DNA of 64,000 bases from Sporosarcina sp. FSL K6-2383 (GTDB lineage Bacteria; Bacillota; Bacilli; Bacillales_A; Planococcaceae), in contig NZ_CP152017.1 of the NCBI RefSeq assembly GCF_038618305.1, positions 2,643,501 to 2,707,500 on the forward strand, given 5' to 3'. Both the position numbers and the translations under genes were made by a program. Positions within the stretch are counted from its first letter, which is position 1; each line of letters starts with the position of its first letter. The notes beneath the pieces are model-generated. The model searched no databases. It was given only the letters and a program-made list of their open reading frames with translations, and was not told the origin of the DNA. Below are positions 17,117 to 27,084 of the stretch, one piece after another.

Positions 17117-18223
17117 ATGGAACTCACCATTTTTCTTATCATTATCGCTTTCATCGTCATTATTCAAGCTGCTATACCATTTTTACTAAGACACACGATT
17201 GCCTTTGGTGTTACGATTCCAGAGGGATATACAGACGATACTACCGTTGCATCCTATAAAAAAAGTTATTCAACAATTATCCTCATCATCGGTCTTTTTT
17301 CGCTTATCGGCTATGCATTTTGGGCAAATGGTGACACAGTTACCGGAGCACAAATCGTACTAGCAGGATTAGCGATTCAATTTGGACTACTGTTTCTTAG
17401 CATGGCACTTTATTTATACTTTCACACAAAAACAACACGTCTTAAACACAGCAATCATTGGGGAGTAGAGTTAAAGCAAATACAAATTGCTGACTTAGCC
17501 ATCCACTCAAAAAATGAGATGTTACCAAGTATTCTCTATGCCCTTCCAATGCTTATCACAATTGGATTAATCGCATATACAGGTACACAATACGGCCATA
17601 TACCAAACATGATTCCAACACATTGGGGACCAAATGGACAACCTGATGCTTTTAGTCCCAAAACACCTTTTTCAGTAGTCGCCCTATTACTTATCCTCCT
17701 TGTAATACAAGGAATGATGCTTGGAATTCATGCGTTTACAAAACGTTCTGGTATTAAGCTAAATCCAGCTAAAGGGAAAACGTCACAAGTTCAGCAGTTG
17801 GCATTTCGAAAATATACGAGTTGGTTTTTATTCATGGTAAGTGTACTGATGACGATTCTTTTTGGCTACCTACAACTGACAACGATTCATCAAGGCCTTG
17901 CGAATGCAGCTATTATGTTTGCGCTACCGATTGGATTTCTATTGCTCATCCTAATTGGAACTGCAGTCTATGCATTTAAAGTAGGTCAAAGTGGGTCACG
18001 CATTCATGTGCCTTTTGAAGATGAAGCCAAACCTGGCATTACCGCAGTCGATGATGACCACAACTGGAAATTCGGTATCTTTTATGTTAATAAAAACGAC
18101 CCCTCCATTTTTGTTGAAAAAAGGTTCGGTGTTGGCTGGACTCTCAATTTTGGGCACCCTGTTGGCTATATCATCTTGTTTGGTCCATTATTGCTAATCT
18201 TGGTCATTACTTTCCTATTATAA
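17117..18223 (+). CDS. DUF1648/DUF5808 membrane protein
   Basis: 368 residues with about eight hydrophobic segments. The DUF1648 signature is present (IPTHWGPNGQPDAFSPK, about 169-185). The C-terminal soluble block has the DUF5808 pattern (WKFGIFYVNKNDPSIFVEK, then GVGWTLNFGHP). Proteins with this combination are often encoded with YtrA-type GntR regulators and relate to SdpI-like immunity proteins through DUF1648. A role in resistance to a membrane-active agent is a reasonable inference, not shown. Confidence 0.82.
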   Translation: MELTIFLIIIAFIVIIQAAIPFLLRHTIAFGVTIPEGYTDDTTVASYKKSYSTIILIIGLFSLIGYAFWANGDTVTGAQIVLAGLAIQFGLLFLSMALYLYFHTKTTRLKHSNHWGVELKQIQIADLAIHSKNEMLPSILYALPMLITIGLIAYTGTQYGHIPNMIPTHWGPNGQPDAFSPKTPFSVVALLLILLVIQGMMLGIHAFTKRSGIKLNPAKGKTSQVQQLAFRKYTSWFLFMVSVLMTILFGYLQLTTIHQGLANAAIMFALPIGFLLLILIGTAVYAFKVGQSGSRIHVPFEDEAKPGITAVDDDHNWKFGIFYVNKNDPSIFVEKRFGVGWTLNFGHPVGYIILFGPLLLILVITFLL

Positions 18224-18250
18224 AAAAAGCCGCGATTATGCGGCTTTTTT
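18222..18250. terminator. Bidirectional terminator between convergent genes
   Basis: A short GC stem (AGCCGC/GCGGCT) is flanked by seven A and six T, so it works in both directions for the DUF1648 gene and the ferredoxin-NADP reductase gene. Confidence 0.8.
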
Positions 18251-18262
18251 CATGTAAACTAT

Positions 18263-19246
18263 TTAGCTAAATACACTCGTACTATGAAGAGGTTGTACTC
18301 TTGCTTTCGGATCAATATGCGACTTTGCATGGTTAACAGCAATCGGTGCCTCGCCTAGTCCAACAGCAATCAATTTCACCTTTCCATCATAGTTTGTAAT
18401 ATCCCCGGCCGCGTAAATACCTTCGATATTCGTTTCCATTCTTGTATTAACCAAAATCGAATTACGATCCATCTCAAGGCCCCATTCTTTCAATGGTCCG
18501 AGTGATGAGATGTTGCCGTAGTTAACGATTAGATGATCGACGGCCAAATGTTCTTCTATACCTTCTTTATCAGCTAATACAACGCCGCTAATCTTTCCTG
18601 CTTCGCCTTCCATCGCTTTTACTGCTCGTGACGTTTTAACAGTCACCTTCGATTCCATCAGCTGATTAACGCTCGTTTCATGCGCAGTAAAACGTTCACG
18701 ACGGTGAACAAGTGTCACACTTGTAGCAATGTCTTCAAGCATCAGTGACCAGTCAACAGCTGAGTCTCCACCGCCACAAACAACAACATTTTGATCCTTG
18801 AAAATGGACAGATCCTTAATACCATAATGCAGTGTTGTTCCTTCGAAATCTACTTCTTCTTTCAAACCAATTTTACGTGGTTGAAACGCGCCAATCCCTG
18901 CCGTCAACAAGATTGTACGTGTCAGATGGGTACCTTTGTCTGTTTGCAGGATGAAGTGATCGCCATCGCGTGTTACTGAAAGTGCTGTTTCACCCAAAAT
19001 GATTTCTGGCTTCGCGTAATGTGCCTGTGTCACAAGATTCGCAACGAAATCCTTCGCAAGTATTTTCGGGAATCCTCCGACATCATATATATATTTATCA
19101 GGATAAAGCTCAATGAGTTGACCGCCAAGCTGTGGCAGACTGTCAATAATTTTCACAGACATCTCCCGCATTCCCGCGTAGAATGAAGAGAAAAGCCCAG
19201 TGGGTCCTCCCCCGATAATTGTAATATCAACGATTTTGTTATCCAT
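18263..19246 (-). CDS. Ferredoxin/flavodoxin-NADP reductase, YumC type
   Basis: 327 residues, thioredoxin reductase-like fold without the redox CxxC. FAD motif TIIGGGPTG (about 8-16), NADPH motif VCGGGDSAVDW (about 150-160), and the C-terminal FAD block AAGDITNYDGKVKLI. This is the YumC-type enzyme that passes electrons from NADPH to ferredoxin or flavodoxin. Start ATG at 19246 has AGGAG 9 bases upstream; the upstream TTG is too near the ribosome site. Confidence 0.9.
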   Translation of the reverse strand: MDNKIVDITIIGGGPTGLFSSFYAGMREMSVKIIDSLPQLGGQLIELYPDKYIYDVGGFPKILAKDFVANLVTQAHYAKPEIILGETALSVTRDGDHFILQTDKGTHLTRTILLTAGIGAFQPRKIGLKEEVDFEGTTLHYGIKDLSIFKDQNVVVCGGGDSAVDWSLMLEDIATSVTLVHRRERFTAHETSVNQLMESKVTVKTSRAVKAMEGEAGKISGVVLADKEGIEEHLAVDHLIVNYGNISSLGPLKEWGLEMDRNSILVNTRMETNIEGIYAAGDITNYDGKVKLIAVGLGEAPIAVNHAKSHIDPKARVQPLHSTSVFS

Positions 19247-19380
19247 TAGCAAACACTCCTGTTATAGTTTTTCTTTCTCGTCTGGATGAAAAAGAAAACC
19301 CTTTGCATCCACTTCACTCATTATCTACTAATTCACTCAAAAAAACACATAATATGTTTTACATTTGTAAGGTGAATTAG

Positions 19381-19412
19381 AGAAAAGCCTGCACAATTAA
19401 ATGTACAGGCTG
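19381..19412 (-). terminator. Terminator of the DUF6509 gene
   Basis: A 10-bp stem with one mismatch (AGCCTGCACA at 19386-19395 with 19402-19411), followed by TTTTCTCT on the minus strand. Confidence 0.7.
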
Positions 19413-19422
19413 TTGTCTTTTA

Positions 19423-19704
19423 TTATTCCCGATTCGCTTTGCAAAAAGCAAGGACGATTTCTTTTTCGTCATCCTCTAATTCAAAATCAAGGACTTTCTC
19501 AGTCGCACGCTCAAAAAAATGATAAGACGCAATACGTTCTTCCTCACCATCAACAGCAAAAATAACGCGAAGCCCAGTTCCACCTTCAGCGTACAACTCA
19601 TCTTCTTCGTCTAACGTTAAATAGAGTCGAAATTGATAACGTTCACCTGCAATAATTCCAGTTGGATCAAGAATTTGATCAACAATATGTTCATTAATTT
19701 CCAT
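19423..19704 (-). CDS. DUF6509 family small acidic protein
   Basis: 93 residues, acidic, no signal or membrane segment. The pattern (ILDPTGIIAGERYQF, DELYAEGGTGLRVIFAV, FELEDDEKEIVLAFC) is that of the DUF6509 family found in Bacillales. No known activity; some databases label homologues as pullulanase for no visible reason. Monocistronic with its own terminator. Confidence 0.75.
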   Translation of the reverse strand: MEINEHIVDQILDPTGIIAGERYQFRLYLTLDEEDELYAEGGTGLRVIFAVDGEEERIASYHFFERATEKVLDFELEDDEKEIVLAFCKANRE

Positions 19705-19923
19705 AGTTTTAACAACCTCTCACTTACATTTTTTCACATAACGATGCATTAACTGCACACTACTCTCCATCATACATCATTCTCCAACAAAATGATGCAA
19801 CTTACCCTTTTTCCTCAAAAGAAATTCACAATTATTATCATTATCTTTTGCAATCTGTCCGAACTTCGTGAACAATAGAAACAGTGAAGTATTTCACTAG
19901 TAAAAATCCAGGGGGGAATTCGT

Positions 19924-21621
19924 ATGTTAAAATTTGAAGACTATCAATACACTAAACCTGAAATGGCGTCGTTAAAAAAAGAATTTGAAGCCCTGCTTCA
20001 GGAATTTCGTTCCGCAAGCTCTTTTGAACAGCAAAACGACGCGATGAAAAAGATTAATGCCATTGGTAGTAACTACTCGACGCAATCTAATCTTGTTTAC
20101 ATCCGCGCCTCTATTGATACGAATGACGAATTCTATCAAAAGGAACGGGATTATTTCGATGAAATTGGACCAGAGTACCAAGAACTTGAAGCTGCTTACT
20201 ATAAGGAACTCGTCTCTACTCCCTTTAGAGCTCAGCTTGAAGAACAATGGGGGACTCAATTATTTGCGCTAGCCGACAATTCAATCAAATCATTTGCACC
20301 AGAAATTGTAGAATTGCTCCAAAAGGAAAACAAATTATCATCTGACTACTCAAAACTCGTAGCATCTGCACAAATCGAATTTGATGGAAAAACGTTAACG
20401 CTTGCACAAATGGGACCGTATGCAGAATCGACAGATCGTTCAATTCGCAAATCTGCGATGGAAGCTACGCAAAAATTCTATGCGGATAACGGGGAGCAAT
20501 TCGATACAATTTATGATGAACTCGTTTCACTTCGCCATCAAATTGCGACAACACTTGGCTATAAAAACTATGTAGAACTTGGCTATGTACGCATGAATCG
20601 CATTGATTATGATGCAGATATGGTGAAAAAATTCCGTGATCAAGTACGAGATTTCATCGTCCCACTTGCTAACCGCCTCTATGAACGTCAAGCAGAGCGA
20701 ATTGGGATCGATAAATTAAAATACCATGACCAGTCTTTCAATTTCCTATCAGGTAATGCGACACCACAAGGTTCTCCTGAATGGATTATTGAAAACGGTC
20801 AAAAGATGTATGCCGAACTGTCACCTGAAACAAATACGTTTTTCAAATTTATGACGGACAAAAATTTGTTGGATATAGAAGCGAAGAAAGGAAAAGAATC
20901 AGGCGGTTATTGTACATTCATCGATGATTACGATTCTCCGTTCATCTTTTCTAACTTTAATGGTACTTCCGGCGATATTGATGTACTAACGCATGAGGTC
21001 GGGCACGCATTCCAAGTGTATTCTAGCCGCAATATCGGTATTCCAGAATATATGTGGCCCACATATGAGGGAGCTGAAATCCATTCCATGAGTATGGAAT
21101 TTTTCACTTGGCCGTGGATGGAACTCTTCTTCAAAGAACAAGCCGATAAATATAGGTTTTCACATCTGAGCGATGCATTGCTCTTTTTACCATACGGTGT
21201 GGCTGTAGATGAGTTCCAACATGTTGTGTATGAAAATCCACAAATGACGCCAGCCGAACGCAAAGCCGCTTGGAAAAAAATTGAGCAAATCTATTTACCT
21301 ATGCGTGATTACGATGGTATCGAATACTTGGAATCAGGCGCAGCGTGGCAACGTCAAGGACATATTTACGCAAGTCCTTTCTATTATATCGATTATACGC
21401 TAGCCCAAATATGTGCGTTCCAATTTTGGAAACGCTCACGTGAAGACCATGCAGCTGCTTGGAAGGACTATTTACATTTGTGCACGCTTGGCGGTTCAAA
21501 ACCATTTACGCAACTCGTTGGTGAGGCAAATCTAATCTCCCCATTTGAAGATGGCTGCGTAGAGTCTGTCATTGGCACAATTGAATCATGGCTGAATTCA
21601 GTAGATGATCAAGCGTTGTAA
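19924..21621 (+). CDS. M3 family oligoendopeptidase (PepF-like)
   Basis: 565 residues, cytoplasmic zinc metallopeptidase. The HExxH motif is in LTHEVGHAFQ at about residue 357, with the third ligand in the following GAEIHSMSMEFF segment. The N-terminal helical domain is normal for the family and no signal peptide is present. It would cleave short peptides. ATG at 19924 follows a GGGGGG-rich ribosome site. Monocistronic. Confidence 0.9.
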   Translation: MLKFEDYQYTKPEMASLKKEFEALLQEFRSASSFEQQNDAMKKINAIGSNYSTQSNLVYIRASIDTNDEFYQKERDYFDEIGPEYQELEAAYYKELVSTPFRAQLEEQWGTQLFALADNSIKSFAPEIVELLQKENKLSSDYSKLVASAQIEFDGKTLTLAQMGPYAESTDRSIRKSAMEATQKFYADNGEQFDTIYDELVSLRHQIATTLGYKNYVELGYVRMNRIDYDADMVKKFRDQVRDFIVPLANRLYERQAERIGIDKLKYHDQSFNFLSGNATPQGSPEWIIENGQKMYAELSPETNTFFKFMTDKNLLDIEAKKGKESGGYCTFIDDYDSPFIFSNFNGTSGDIDVLTHEVGHAFQVYSSRNIGIPEYMWPTYEGAEIHSMSMEFFTWPWMELFFKEQADKYRFSHLSDALLFLPYGVAVDEFQHVVYENPQMTPAERKAAWKKIEQIYLPMRDYDGIEYLESGAAWQRQGHIYASPFYYIDYTLAQICAFQFWKRSREDHAAAWKDYLHLCTLGGSKPFTQLVGEANLISPFEDGCVESVIGTIESWLNSVDDQAL

Positions 21622-21626
21622 AAATC

Positions 21627-21665
21627 AAACAGGCTATCCGAGTATTGCGGATAGCCTGTTTCTTT
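21627..21665. terminator. Bidirectional terminator between the peptidase gene and fhs
   Basis: A perfect 14-bp stem (AAACAGGCTATCCG at 21627-21640 with 21648-21661), A tract before and T tract after. Confidence 0.8.
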
Positions 21666-21712
21666 ATGTTCATTCCATCATTTTGTAAAAGCTGAACTAA
21701 TTTTCGAATTTA

Positions 21713-23392
21713 CTACATTAAACCTTTTGCATTACCGTCTGCATCTATGTCCATACCAAGTGCCGCTGGGGTTTTCGGTAGTCCAGGCATGGTCATAATA
21801 TCACCCGTTAAGCAAACAAGGAACCCTGCACCTAGTTTCGGAATGATTTCTCGAATTGTGATTGTAAATCCTTCAGGTCGCCCTAACATTGTCGGATCAT
21901 CAGAAAATGAATATTGGGTTTTCGCCATACAAATCGGTAGGACATCCCACCCATTTTTTTCGATATTCCGCAGATTTTTCAATGCATTGTCTGTCAAAAT
22001 GATACCTTGACCACCGTATACCTTTTGTACAATTGCTGTGATTTTATCACGCACAGATTGCTCTATACCATACAGTGGAGCAAAATGGTTTGGTTTCTCC
22101 AGCAGGCTGAGTACCTCTTGTGCTAACGCGAGCCCACCTTCTCCACCACGCTCCCAAACATCTGTCAATGCCACACGGATCGCATTCGTTTCACACCAAT
22201 CAAAAATCACTTCGAGCTCATCTGGTCTGTCTGTTATAAAACGATTGAGTGCAATGACAGGCTCTACACCGAAAGCCAGTACTGTTTCGACATGCTTTGC
22301 CAAGTTTTCCATGCCATCTTTCACAGCTTGAACATTCTCTTCTTTCAGCTGATTTTTTGGCATGCCTCCATGCATTTTCAATGCGCGTACTGTTGCGACA
22401 ATAACAACAGCATCGGGCGCAAAATTTCCATGTCGGGCTTTAATATTCATAAATTTCTCGGCACCCAAATCAGCTCCGAATCCCGCCTCGGTAATGACAA
22501 TATCCGCTAGTTTACGTGCTGTATTTGTTGCCATGAGTGAATTACAACCGTGTGCAATATTGGCAAATGGTCCACCGTGTATCAAGGCTGGAGTTCCTTC
22601 AATCGTCTGAACCAAATTAGGTTTGAATGCTTCTTTTAACAGCAGTGTCAATGCACCTTGTACGCCAAGATCACGAACAGTAACCGCTTCCTTGTCATAT
22701 GTATAGCCAATGACAATCCGAGCAATTCGTTCCTTCAAATCCGTTAGGCTAGTTGCCAAGCAAAATACTGCCATAATTTCAGAGGCTACCGTAATGTCAA
22801 AGCCATCTTCTCTCGGTACACCTTGAGCAGGTCCTCCTAGACCAATTGTCACATGACGTAGTGCTCGATCATTCATATCCAGTACACGCTTCCACGTAAT
22901 TCTTCGCGGGTCAATTCGAAGAATATTGCCGTGATGAAGATGATTATCAATCATAGCGCTCAGTGCATTATTTGCCGTCGTAATAGCATGAATATCCCCA
23001 TTGAAATGTAAATTAATCTCTTCCATTGGTAACACTTGCGCATAACCACCGCCAGTTGCCCCGCCTTTCATCCCCATAACTGGACCAAGGGATGGTTCTC
23101 GCAATGCAATCATTGTCTTTTCACCCAACTTCGAAAGTGCATCCGCCAGTCCGACGGTAACAGTCGACTTCCCCTCTCCTGCCGGTGTCGGACTAATTGC
23201 TGTAACGAGTACTACTTTACCGTTTTTGCTTGTTCCAGTCAGTTTCGTAACATCAATTTTCGCTTTATACTTACCGTATGGCTCAACCGCTTCTTCGGGA
23301 ATACCGGCCTTAGCGGCAATAGTCCATATCGGTTGCATAATCGCTTTTGATGCAATTTCTAAATCCGTCAACGGAATAACTTCTTCTGTCAC
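21713..23392 (-). CDS. fhs: Formate-tetrahydrofolate ligase
   Basis: 559 residues, full length. ATP-binding motif [15 protein letters not shown] (about 65-79), and the family block [19 protein letters not shown] (about 93-111). Joins formate to THF to give 10-formyl-THF for purine and fMet synthesis. Start is GTG at 23392, 7-8 bases after AAAGGTGGG; the GTG 12 bases earlier is inside the ribosome site. Confidence 0.95.
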   Translation of the reverse strand: MTEEVIPLTDLEIASKAIMQPIWTIAAKAGIPEEAVEPYGKYKAKIDVTKLTGTSKNGKVVLVTAISPTPAGEGKSTVTVGLADALSKLGEKTMIALREPSLGPVMGMKGGATGGGYAQVLPMEEINLHFNGDIHAITTANNALSAMIDNHLHHGNILRIDPRRITWKRVLDMNDRALRHVTIGLGGPAQGVPREDGFDITVASEIMAVFCLATSLTDLKERIARIVIGYTYDKEAVTVRDLGVQGALTLLLKEAFKPNLVQTIEGTPALIHGGPFANIAHGCNSLMATNTARKLADIVITEAGFGADLGAEKFMNIKARHGNFAPDAVVIVATVRALKMHGGMPKNQLKEENVQAVKDGMENLAKHVETVLAFGVEPVIALNRFITDRPDELEVIFDWCETNAIRVALTDVWERGGEGGLALAQEVLSLLEKPNHFAPLYGIEQSVRDKITAIVQKVYGGQGIILTDNALKNLRNIEKNGWDVLPICMAKTQYSFSDDPTMLGRPEGFTITIREIIPKLGAGFLVCLTGDIMTMPGLPKTPAALGMDIDADGNAKGLM

Positions 23393-23512
23393 AACAACCC
23401 CCACCTTTCTTTATCTACAGTATAGCGCATTCATATTTCGGATTAATCCTTACTTTCTGACATTCACGCGACAAATTTACTGGTTTCGGAAACCACTAAG
23501 GTACTTGGCGAA

Positions 23513-24496
23513 TCACTCACTTATCCGCAATACCACTTTTCCAAACTGCTTACTGTCTTCAATATAATTAAACGCCGCCTTCGCATCATTCATAGGAAAC
23601 ACTGTATCGATTACTGGACGAGTTCCGTGCTTTTCAATATGTGCCAGCATGTCACGCAGTTCTTCTCTACTACCCATCGTCGAGCCAAATAATTGATATT
23701 GGCCATAGAAAAAGGCACGTAAATCAAAGTCAACCGTATCGCCTGCCGTCGCCCCGAACACAACGATACGCCCTCCTTTTTTTAGCACACCTAGCGAACG
23801 ATTGAATGTTACTTGTCCAACACTTTCAATCACCAAGTCAATCGTTTCACCTGCTAGTTCCTGTTGCCAATCACTAGCTGTATCCAGTGCGATATCCGCC
23901 CCGAGCTCAAGTGCCTGCTTTCGCTTCTCCTCACTGCGCGATGTCACAATGACACGTGCCCCACTATTTTTTGCAAATGCAATCAGATAGGTTGCTACAC
24001 CACTTCCAGCCCCTGGTATGAAAACCGTATCGCCTGCCTGCAAGCTCCCTTTTGTGAACAAAGCACGATAACCAGTCACCCCGGATAAAGCTAACACCGC
24101 AGCCTCTTCCCACGTTAAATGAATCGGTTTTTTCTCAATCTGCTCCGCCGAAATAGCAATTTTTTTCGCAAACGTTCCGTGATCAGGCATACCCAAAATA
24201 TCAAAGCCTTCTGGTGGTGCATCACTTTTGTCATACCAACGAAGTGCAGGATTGATAATGACTTCATCCCCAATGTTAAATGCCGTTACCTCTTCACCAA
24301 CTGACTCAATTACACCTGCTCCGTCTGAACCGATGATTAATGCCTCCGTTGCATCCCCTCTACGAGCAGGTATGTATAGGTCACGCCGATTCAGACCCGC
24401 CGCCCGAATCGCGACAACAACTTCCCCTTTTGCCGCAACAGGTTCTTCCATCTCACTAATTTTCAACTGTCCAGCTTCATGAATAAACGCTTTCAC
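23513..24496 (-). CDS. Zinc-independent medium-chain reductase (quinone oxidoreductase-like)
   Basis: 327 residues. N-terminal GroES-like domain, then an NAD(P) Rossmann domain (FIPGAGSGVATYLIAFAKN, about 158-176). The catalytic zinc Cys of alcohol dehydrogenases is missing (AGLNRRDLY in its place), as is the structural zinc lobe. It therefore belongs with NADPH:quinone oxidoreductases such as B. subtilis YogA. Start GTG at 24496, 9 bases after AAAGG. Substrate unknown. Confidence 0.82.
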   Translation of the reverse strand: MKAFIHEAGQLKISEMEEPVAAKGEVVVAIRAAGLNRRDLYIPARRGDATEALIIGSDGAGVIESVGEEVTAFNIGDEVIINPALRWYDKSDAPPEGFDILGMPDHGTFAKKIAISAEQIEKKPIHLTWEEAAVLALSGVTGYRALFTKGSLQAGDTVFIPGAGSGVATYLIAFAKNSGARVIVTSRSEEKRKQALELGADIALDTASDWQQELAGETIDLVIESVGQVTFNRSLGVLKKGGRIVVFGATAGDTVDFDLRAFFYGQYQLFGSTMGSREELRDMLAHIEKHGTRPVIDTVFPMNDAKAAFNYIEDSKQFGKVVLRISE

Positions 24497-24593
24497 AACT
24501 GTCACCCTTTCCCACTCAATACCCTTACACACTACTTCTATTATACCATGAAATCACCAGTAGGTTCACACTGTTCGAAATTGTCTATACAAC

Positions 24594-24630
24594 AAAAAAA
24601 CGCAAGAAGCACTTTGCTCTTTGCGCTTTT
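24594..24630 (-). terminator. Terminator of the phosphoesterase operon
   Basis: On the minus strand an imperfect stem (GCAAAGAGC pairing with GCTTCTTGC) ends in eight T after the phosphoesterase stop. Confidence 0.65.
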
Positions 24631-24635
24631 TCTTA

Positions 24636-25508
24636 CTATTTTTCATTTTTTAATGTAACGACAACGATTTCTGGTTGATTGAAAATCCGGATAGGAATGA
24701 TACTGTTTCCCAGCCCACGACTAACTACCATCTGACTATCATCCTTTTTGTGGACGCCCGCTGTATAAGTTGGAAACCAACCTTGTCCCGGCGATACAAG
24801 TCCGCCTAATCCCGGAAATCGGAATTGACCTCCGTGTGCATGACCACTAAATATGATATCCATTCCTTGCTCGACGTAAGCCTCAAATTGCTCCGGTCTA
24901 TGTGACAAAAGTATTTTAAACATCCCATCAGGTACATGTTCAAATGCTCGGTTCATTGAAGTCTTGACCGCCTCTTCATCATCCAGATAGCTGAATAGCG
25001 GATCTTCAATCCCACCAATTGCTATCGCATCATCCTGATTCAACGTGATAATCTCTGCTTCATCTGATAAGACTTGAACGCCCAAATCTTCCAACTCTGC
25101 CTTGATACGTACCATATCATTCGTTGCGATTTCATGATTTCCAGTGACATAATACATCGGCGCAACTCCTTGTAGTCTTTCAACAAGAAGTAAACTTTGC
25201 TCAAGATTATAACGATTGCTGTCAATAAAATCCCCCGTGATGAAAATAACATCAGGTGTAATCAGTTTCACTTTATCGACGACATCTGCATGATTTTCAC
25301 CGAACTTCGCATCATGCAAATCGGATAACTGAACGATTTTGTATTGGTTGAAATCAGCTGGAACATTATCGGAAACAATGGTATATTGCGTTACACCAAC
25401 TGTTGTATTGCCCCAATAAGTCAGCAAAATAAAAACAAAAAGTAGTGCAATCATGAGGAGCCAAATTGTCTTCCTATTCTTTTTGCTCGTAATAGCAGTC
25501 GATTCCAT
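24636..25508 (-). CDS. Membrane-anchored calcineurin-type metallophosphoesterase (YkuE-like)
   Basis: 290 residues with an N-terminal membrane segment (about 13-31), catalytic domain likely outside. Metallophosphoesterase motifs in order: QLSDLHDAKFG, TGDFIDSN, YVTGNHEIA, LLSHRPE, FSGHAHGGQFR. Similar Bacillus proteins (YkuE) are secreted or membrane-held phosphoesterases linked to lipid or wall metabolism. The start codon overlaps the stop of the upstream XRE gene (TAATG), so they are co-translated. Confidence 0.87.
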   Translation of the reverse strand: MESTAITSKKNRKTIWLLMIALLFVFILLTYWGNTTVGVTQYTIVSDNVPADFNQYKIVQLSDLHDAKFGENHADVVDKVKLITPDVIFITGDFIDSNRYNLEQSLLLVERLQGVAPMYYVTGNHEIATNDMVRIKAELEDLGVQVLSDEAEIITLNQDDAIAIGGIEDPLFSYLDDEEAVKTSMNRAFEHVPDGMFKILLSHRPEQFEAYVEQGMDIIFSGHAHGGQFRFPGLGGLVSPGQGWFPTYTAGVHKKDDSQMVVSRGLGNSIIPIRIFNQPEIVVVTLKNEK

Positions 25509-26002
25509 TACATCCAGCGCTTTTTAACCTTAGCAAGCTCTAGCAATTCAAGGACTTCTTTTTTAGGAAGTTCCGTCAAGATAGCTAACAGTTCGCGCTC
25601 CGCACGTCTTCTCCCTTTTCCACTTCTATAGTTTTCCTTATTAATTGCATCCAGTTCTGCATACAAGTCAGCTGTACGATCAGTTTCTTCATCTGCTCCC
25701 AACTCATCCGCAATTGTTTCTCGTAACTTATCATACAATAAATCAACATTCGGTGACCCGGTGTTTTTAAACGCTTTTGAAACCTTCGCATTCCCAAGAA
25801 TTAGCTCATCTGTCGAAACATTAAAACGTTCTGAAATTTTCGCAATCCATGCAGCGGACGGGGCATTTTTTCCTTTTTCCCAGTCTTTGATACGACTAGC
25901 CGATGTTCCAATAGCCGTACCAAACGCCATCATGGACAATCCACGTTGCTCCCGCAATGTTTTTAAACGTACACCAAAATCCTCTTTATTCCATTCATTC
26001 AT
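25508..26002 (-). CDS. XRE-family regulator with helical C-terminal region
   Basis: 164 residues. N-terminal HTH (RLKTLREQRGLSMMAFG, then AIGTSASRIKDWEKG, about 12-45). The rest is charged and helical and ends in LPKKEVLELLELAKVKKRWM. It shares TAATG with the phosphoesterase gene downstream. The regulatory target is unknown; the coupled partner is one candidate. Confidence 0.8.
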   Translation of the reverse strand: MNEWNKEDFGVRLKTLREQRGLSMMAFGTAIGTSASRIKDWEKGKNAPSAAWIAKISERFNVSTDELILGNAKVSKAFKNTGSPNVDLLYDKLRETIADELGADEETDRTADLYAELDAINKENYRSGKGRRRAERELLAILTELPKKEVLELLELAKVKKRWM

Positions 26003-26096
26003 ATTGATGCCTCCTCTAATAGTTCACTTGCTATACTCTATTATTTTTTATTCAGAGGTTTCTGTCAATCAATTTTTGATTTTTCTATAAAACTTT

Positions 26097-26582
26097 TTAA
26101 TAACCTGTTTTCTGTCGATTATAATTCTCTTCATTCTTCGCTATGTAAGCCTGAATGATGTCCTCATTCGTAAAGCCTAGTTTGTTAGCAATCGCACCGT
26201 AATAGACCCACACTTGCTCATAAGACTCCATTGTCAGCTCCTCCAAAAAACGGTGAATAACGCCGTTTGTTGCCAAAAACAACTGTGTTAAATTCCCTTC
26301 CACTTCTCCCACCGGCCAAGTCGTCAGTGTATGTAAGTCCTTTTCAATCCCAAGCGACAGTAAAAAGTGAATGGAGTCCACGTATTCCTCCAAAATAATC
26401 GTATCCTCTGATGGACCTTTCGCACTCCAAAATTTAAAACAACGTGTCTCATTCGCCAACTCCGCCAACTCGACCAACAGTGCAAGTCCTTTTTCTTGAA
26501 ATACATCTGTCTGCTGTTGTCGATTATTTTGGATAAATGAATCCAGTTCTTGTTGCATAGTAAATAATATTGTCAGTTGCAT
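26097..26582 (-). CDS. Dimeric dUTPase-like all-alpha nucleotide pyrophosphohydrolase
   Basis: 161 residues. Motifs match the dimeric dUTPase/MazG superfamily: LALLVELAELANETRCFKFW (E-x3-E, about 35-54) and LEEYVDSIHFLLSLG (E-x2-D, about 66-80), the metal-binding pairs. It would hydrolyse dUTP to dUMP to keep uracil out of DNA. Start ATG at 26582 follows GGAGG with 7 bases of T. Confidence 0.82.
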   Translation of the reverse strand: MQLTILFTMQQELDSFIQNNRQQQTDVFQEKGLALLVELAELANETRCFKFWSAKGPSEDTIILEEYVDSIHFLLSLGIEKDLHTLTTWPVGEVEGNLTQLFLATNGVIHRFLEELTMESYEQVWVYYGAIANKLGFTNEDIIQAYIAKNEENYNRQKTGY

Positions 26583-26674
26583 AAAAAAACCTCCGAAAAA
26601 TTCAATAATAGTGAAACCAATCCCATCCCTCATCCGTATAAGAGAGTACTACATTTAAAGTGAGGGGATCTGTT

Positions 26675-27055
26675 ATGCCATTGCTGATCCGTTTTGTCAT
26701 TATCGCCTTCATCATTTATTTATTTTACCGAGGTATTCGTTATTTAACGGACCCTAAACGAAAATTAGATGAAGCTTATGAACAACAGCAATTTTACTTT
26801 TATGATGATGTGAAAAATGTTCGAAAAAACTTCTTCATTACGTACAAAGGTGCTATGTTTGAAGGCGAGAAATACTTAGGAACAACTGAGGACTCATTTG
26901 ATGTTGTATCCATTTTCGTCTGGGTAAAAGACGAAGCAAAACTACAAGGTTTCACAAAGGATGATTTCCATTTCCTTAAATCCGAGATTCTTTCTAACTA
27001 TCCAAAAGCAGATATCGGTTGGAAAAATCCTATTGAGCAATTGATGAATGCTTAA
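26675..27055 (+). CDS. ysdB: YsdB family membrane-anchored protein
   Basis: 126 residues with one N-terminal membrane segment (about 3-19). The conserved block follows: KRKLDEAYEQQQFYF, FFITYKGAMFEGEKYLG, and VVSIFVWVKD. In B. subtilis ysdB also lies next to ysdA and the rplT operon and belongs to the SigW stress regulon. Start ATG at 26675, 7 bases after GAGGGG. Confidence 0.85.
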   Translation: MPLLIRFVIIAFIIYLFYRGIRYLTDPKRKLDEAYEQQQFYFYDDVKNVRKNFFITYKGAMFEGEKYLGTTEDSFDVVSIFVWVKDEAKLQGFTKDDFHFLKSEILSNYPKADIGWKNPIEQLMNA

Positions 27056-27057
27056 TG

Positions 27058-27084
27058 ATGGCCCGTCGGTTTGACGGGCTTTTC
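27058..27084. terminator. Terminator between ysdB and ysdA
   Basis: Stem GCCCGTC (27061-27067) with GACGGGC (27073-27079) and a TTTT tail, just after the ysdB stop and just before the convergent ysdA stop. Confidence 0.75.

Noticed and set aside
19253..19422. Fur or other iron box near ATTATTATCATTATC at about 19830
   Set aside because: The AT-rich words near the M3 peptidase promoter are only loosely like a Fur box and are not palindromic enough.
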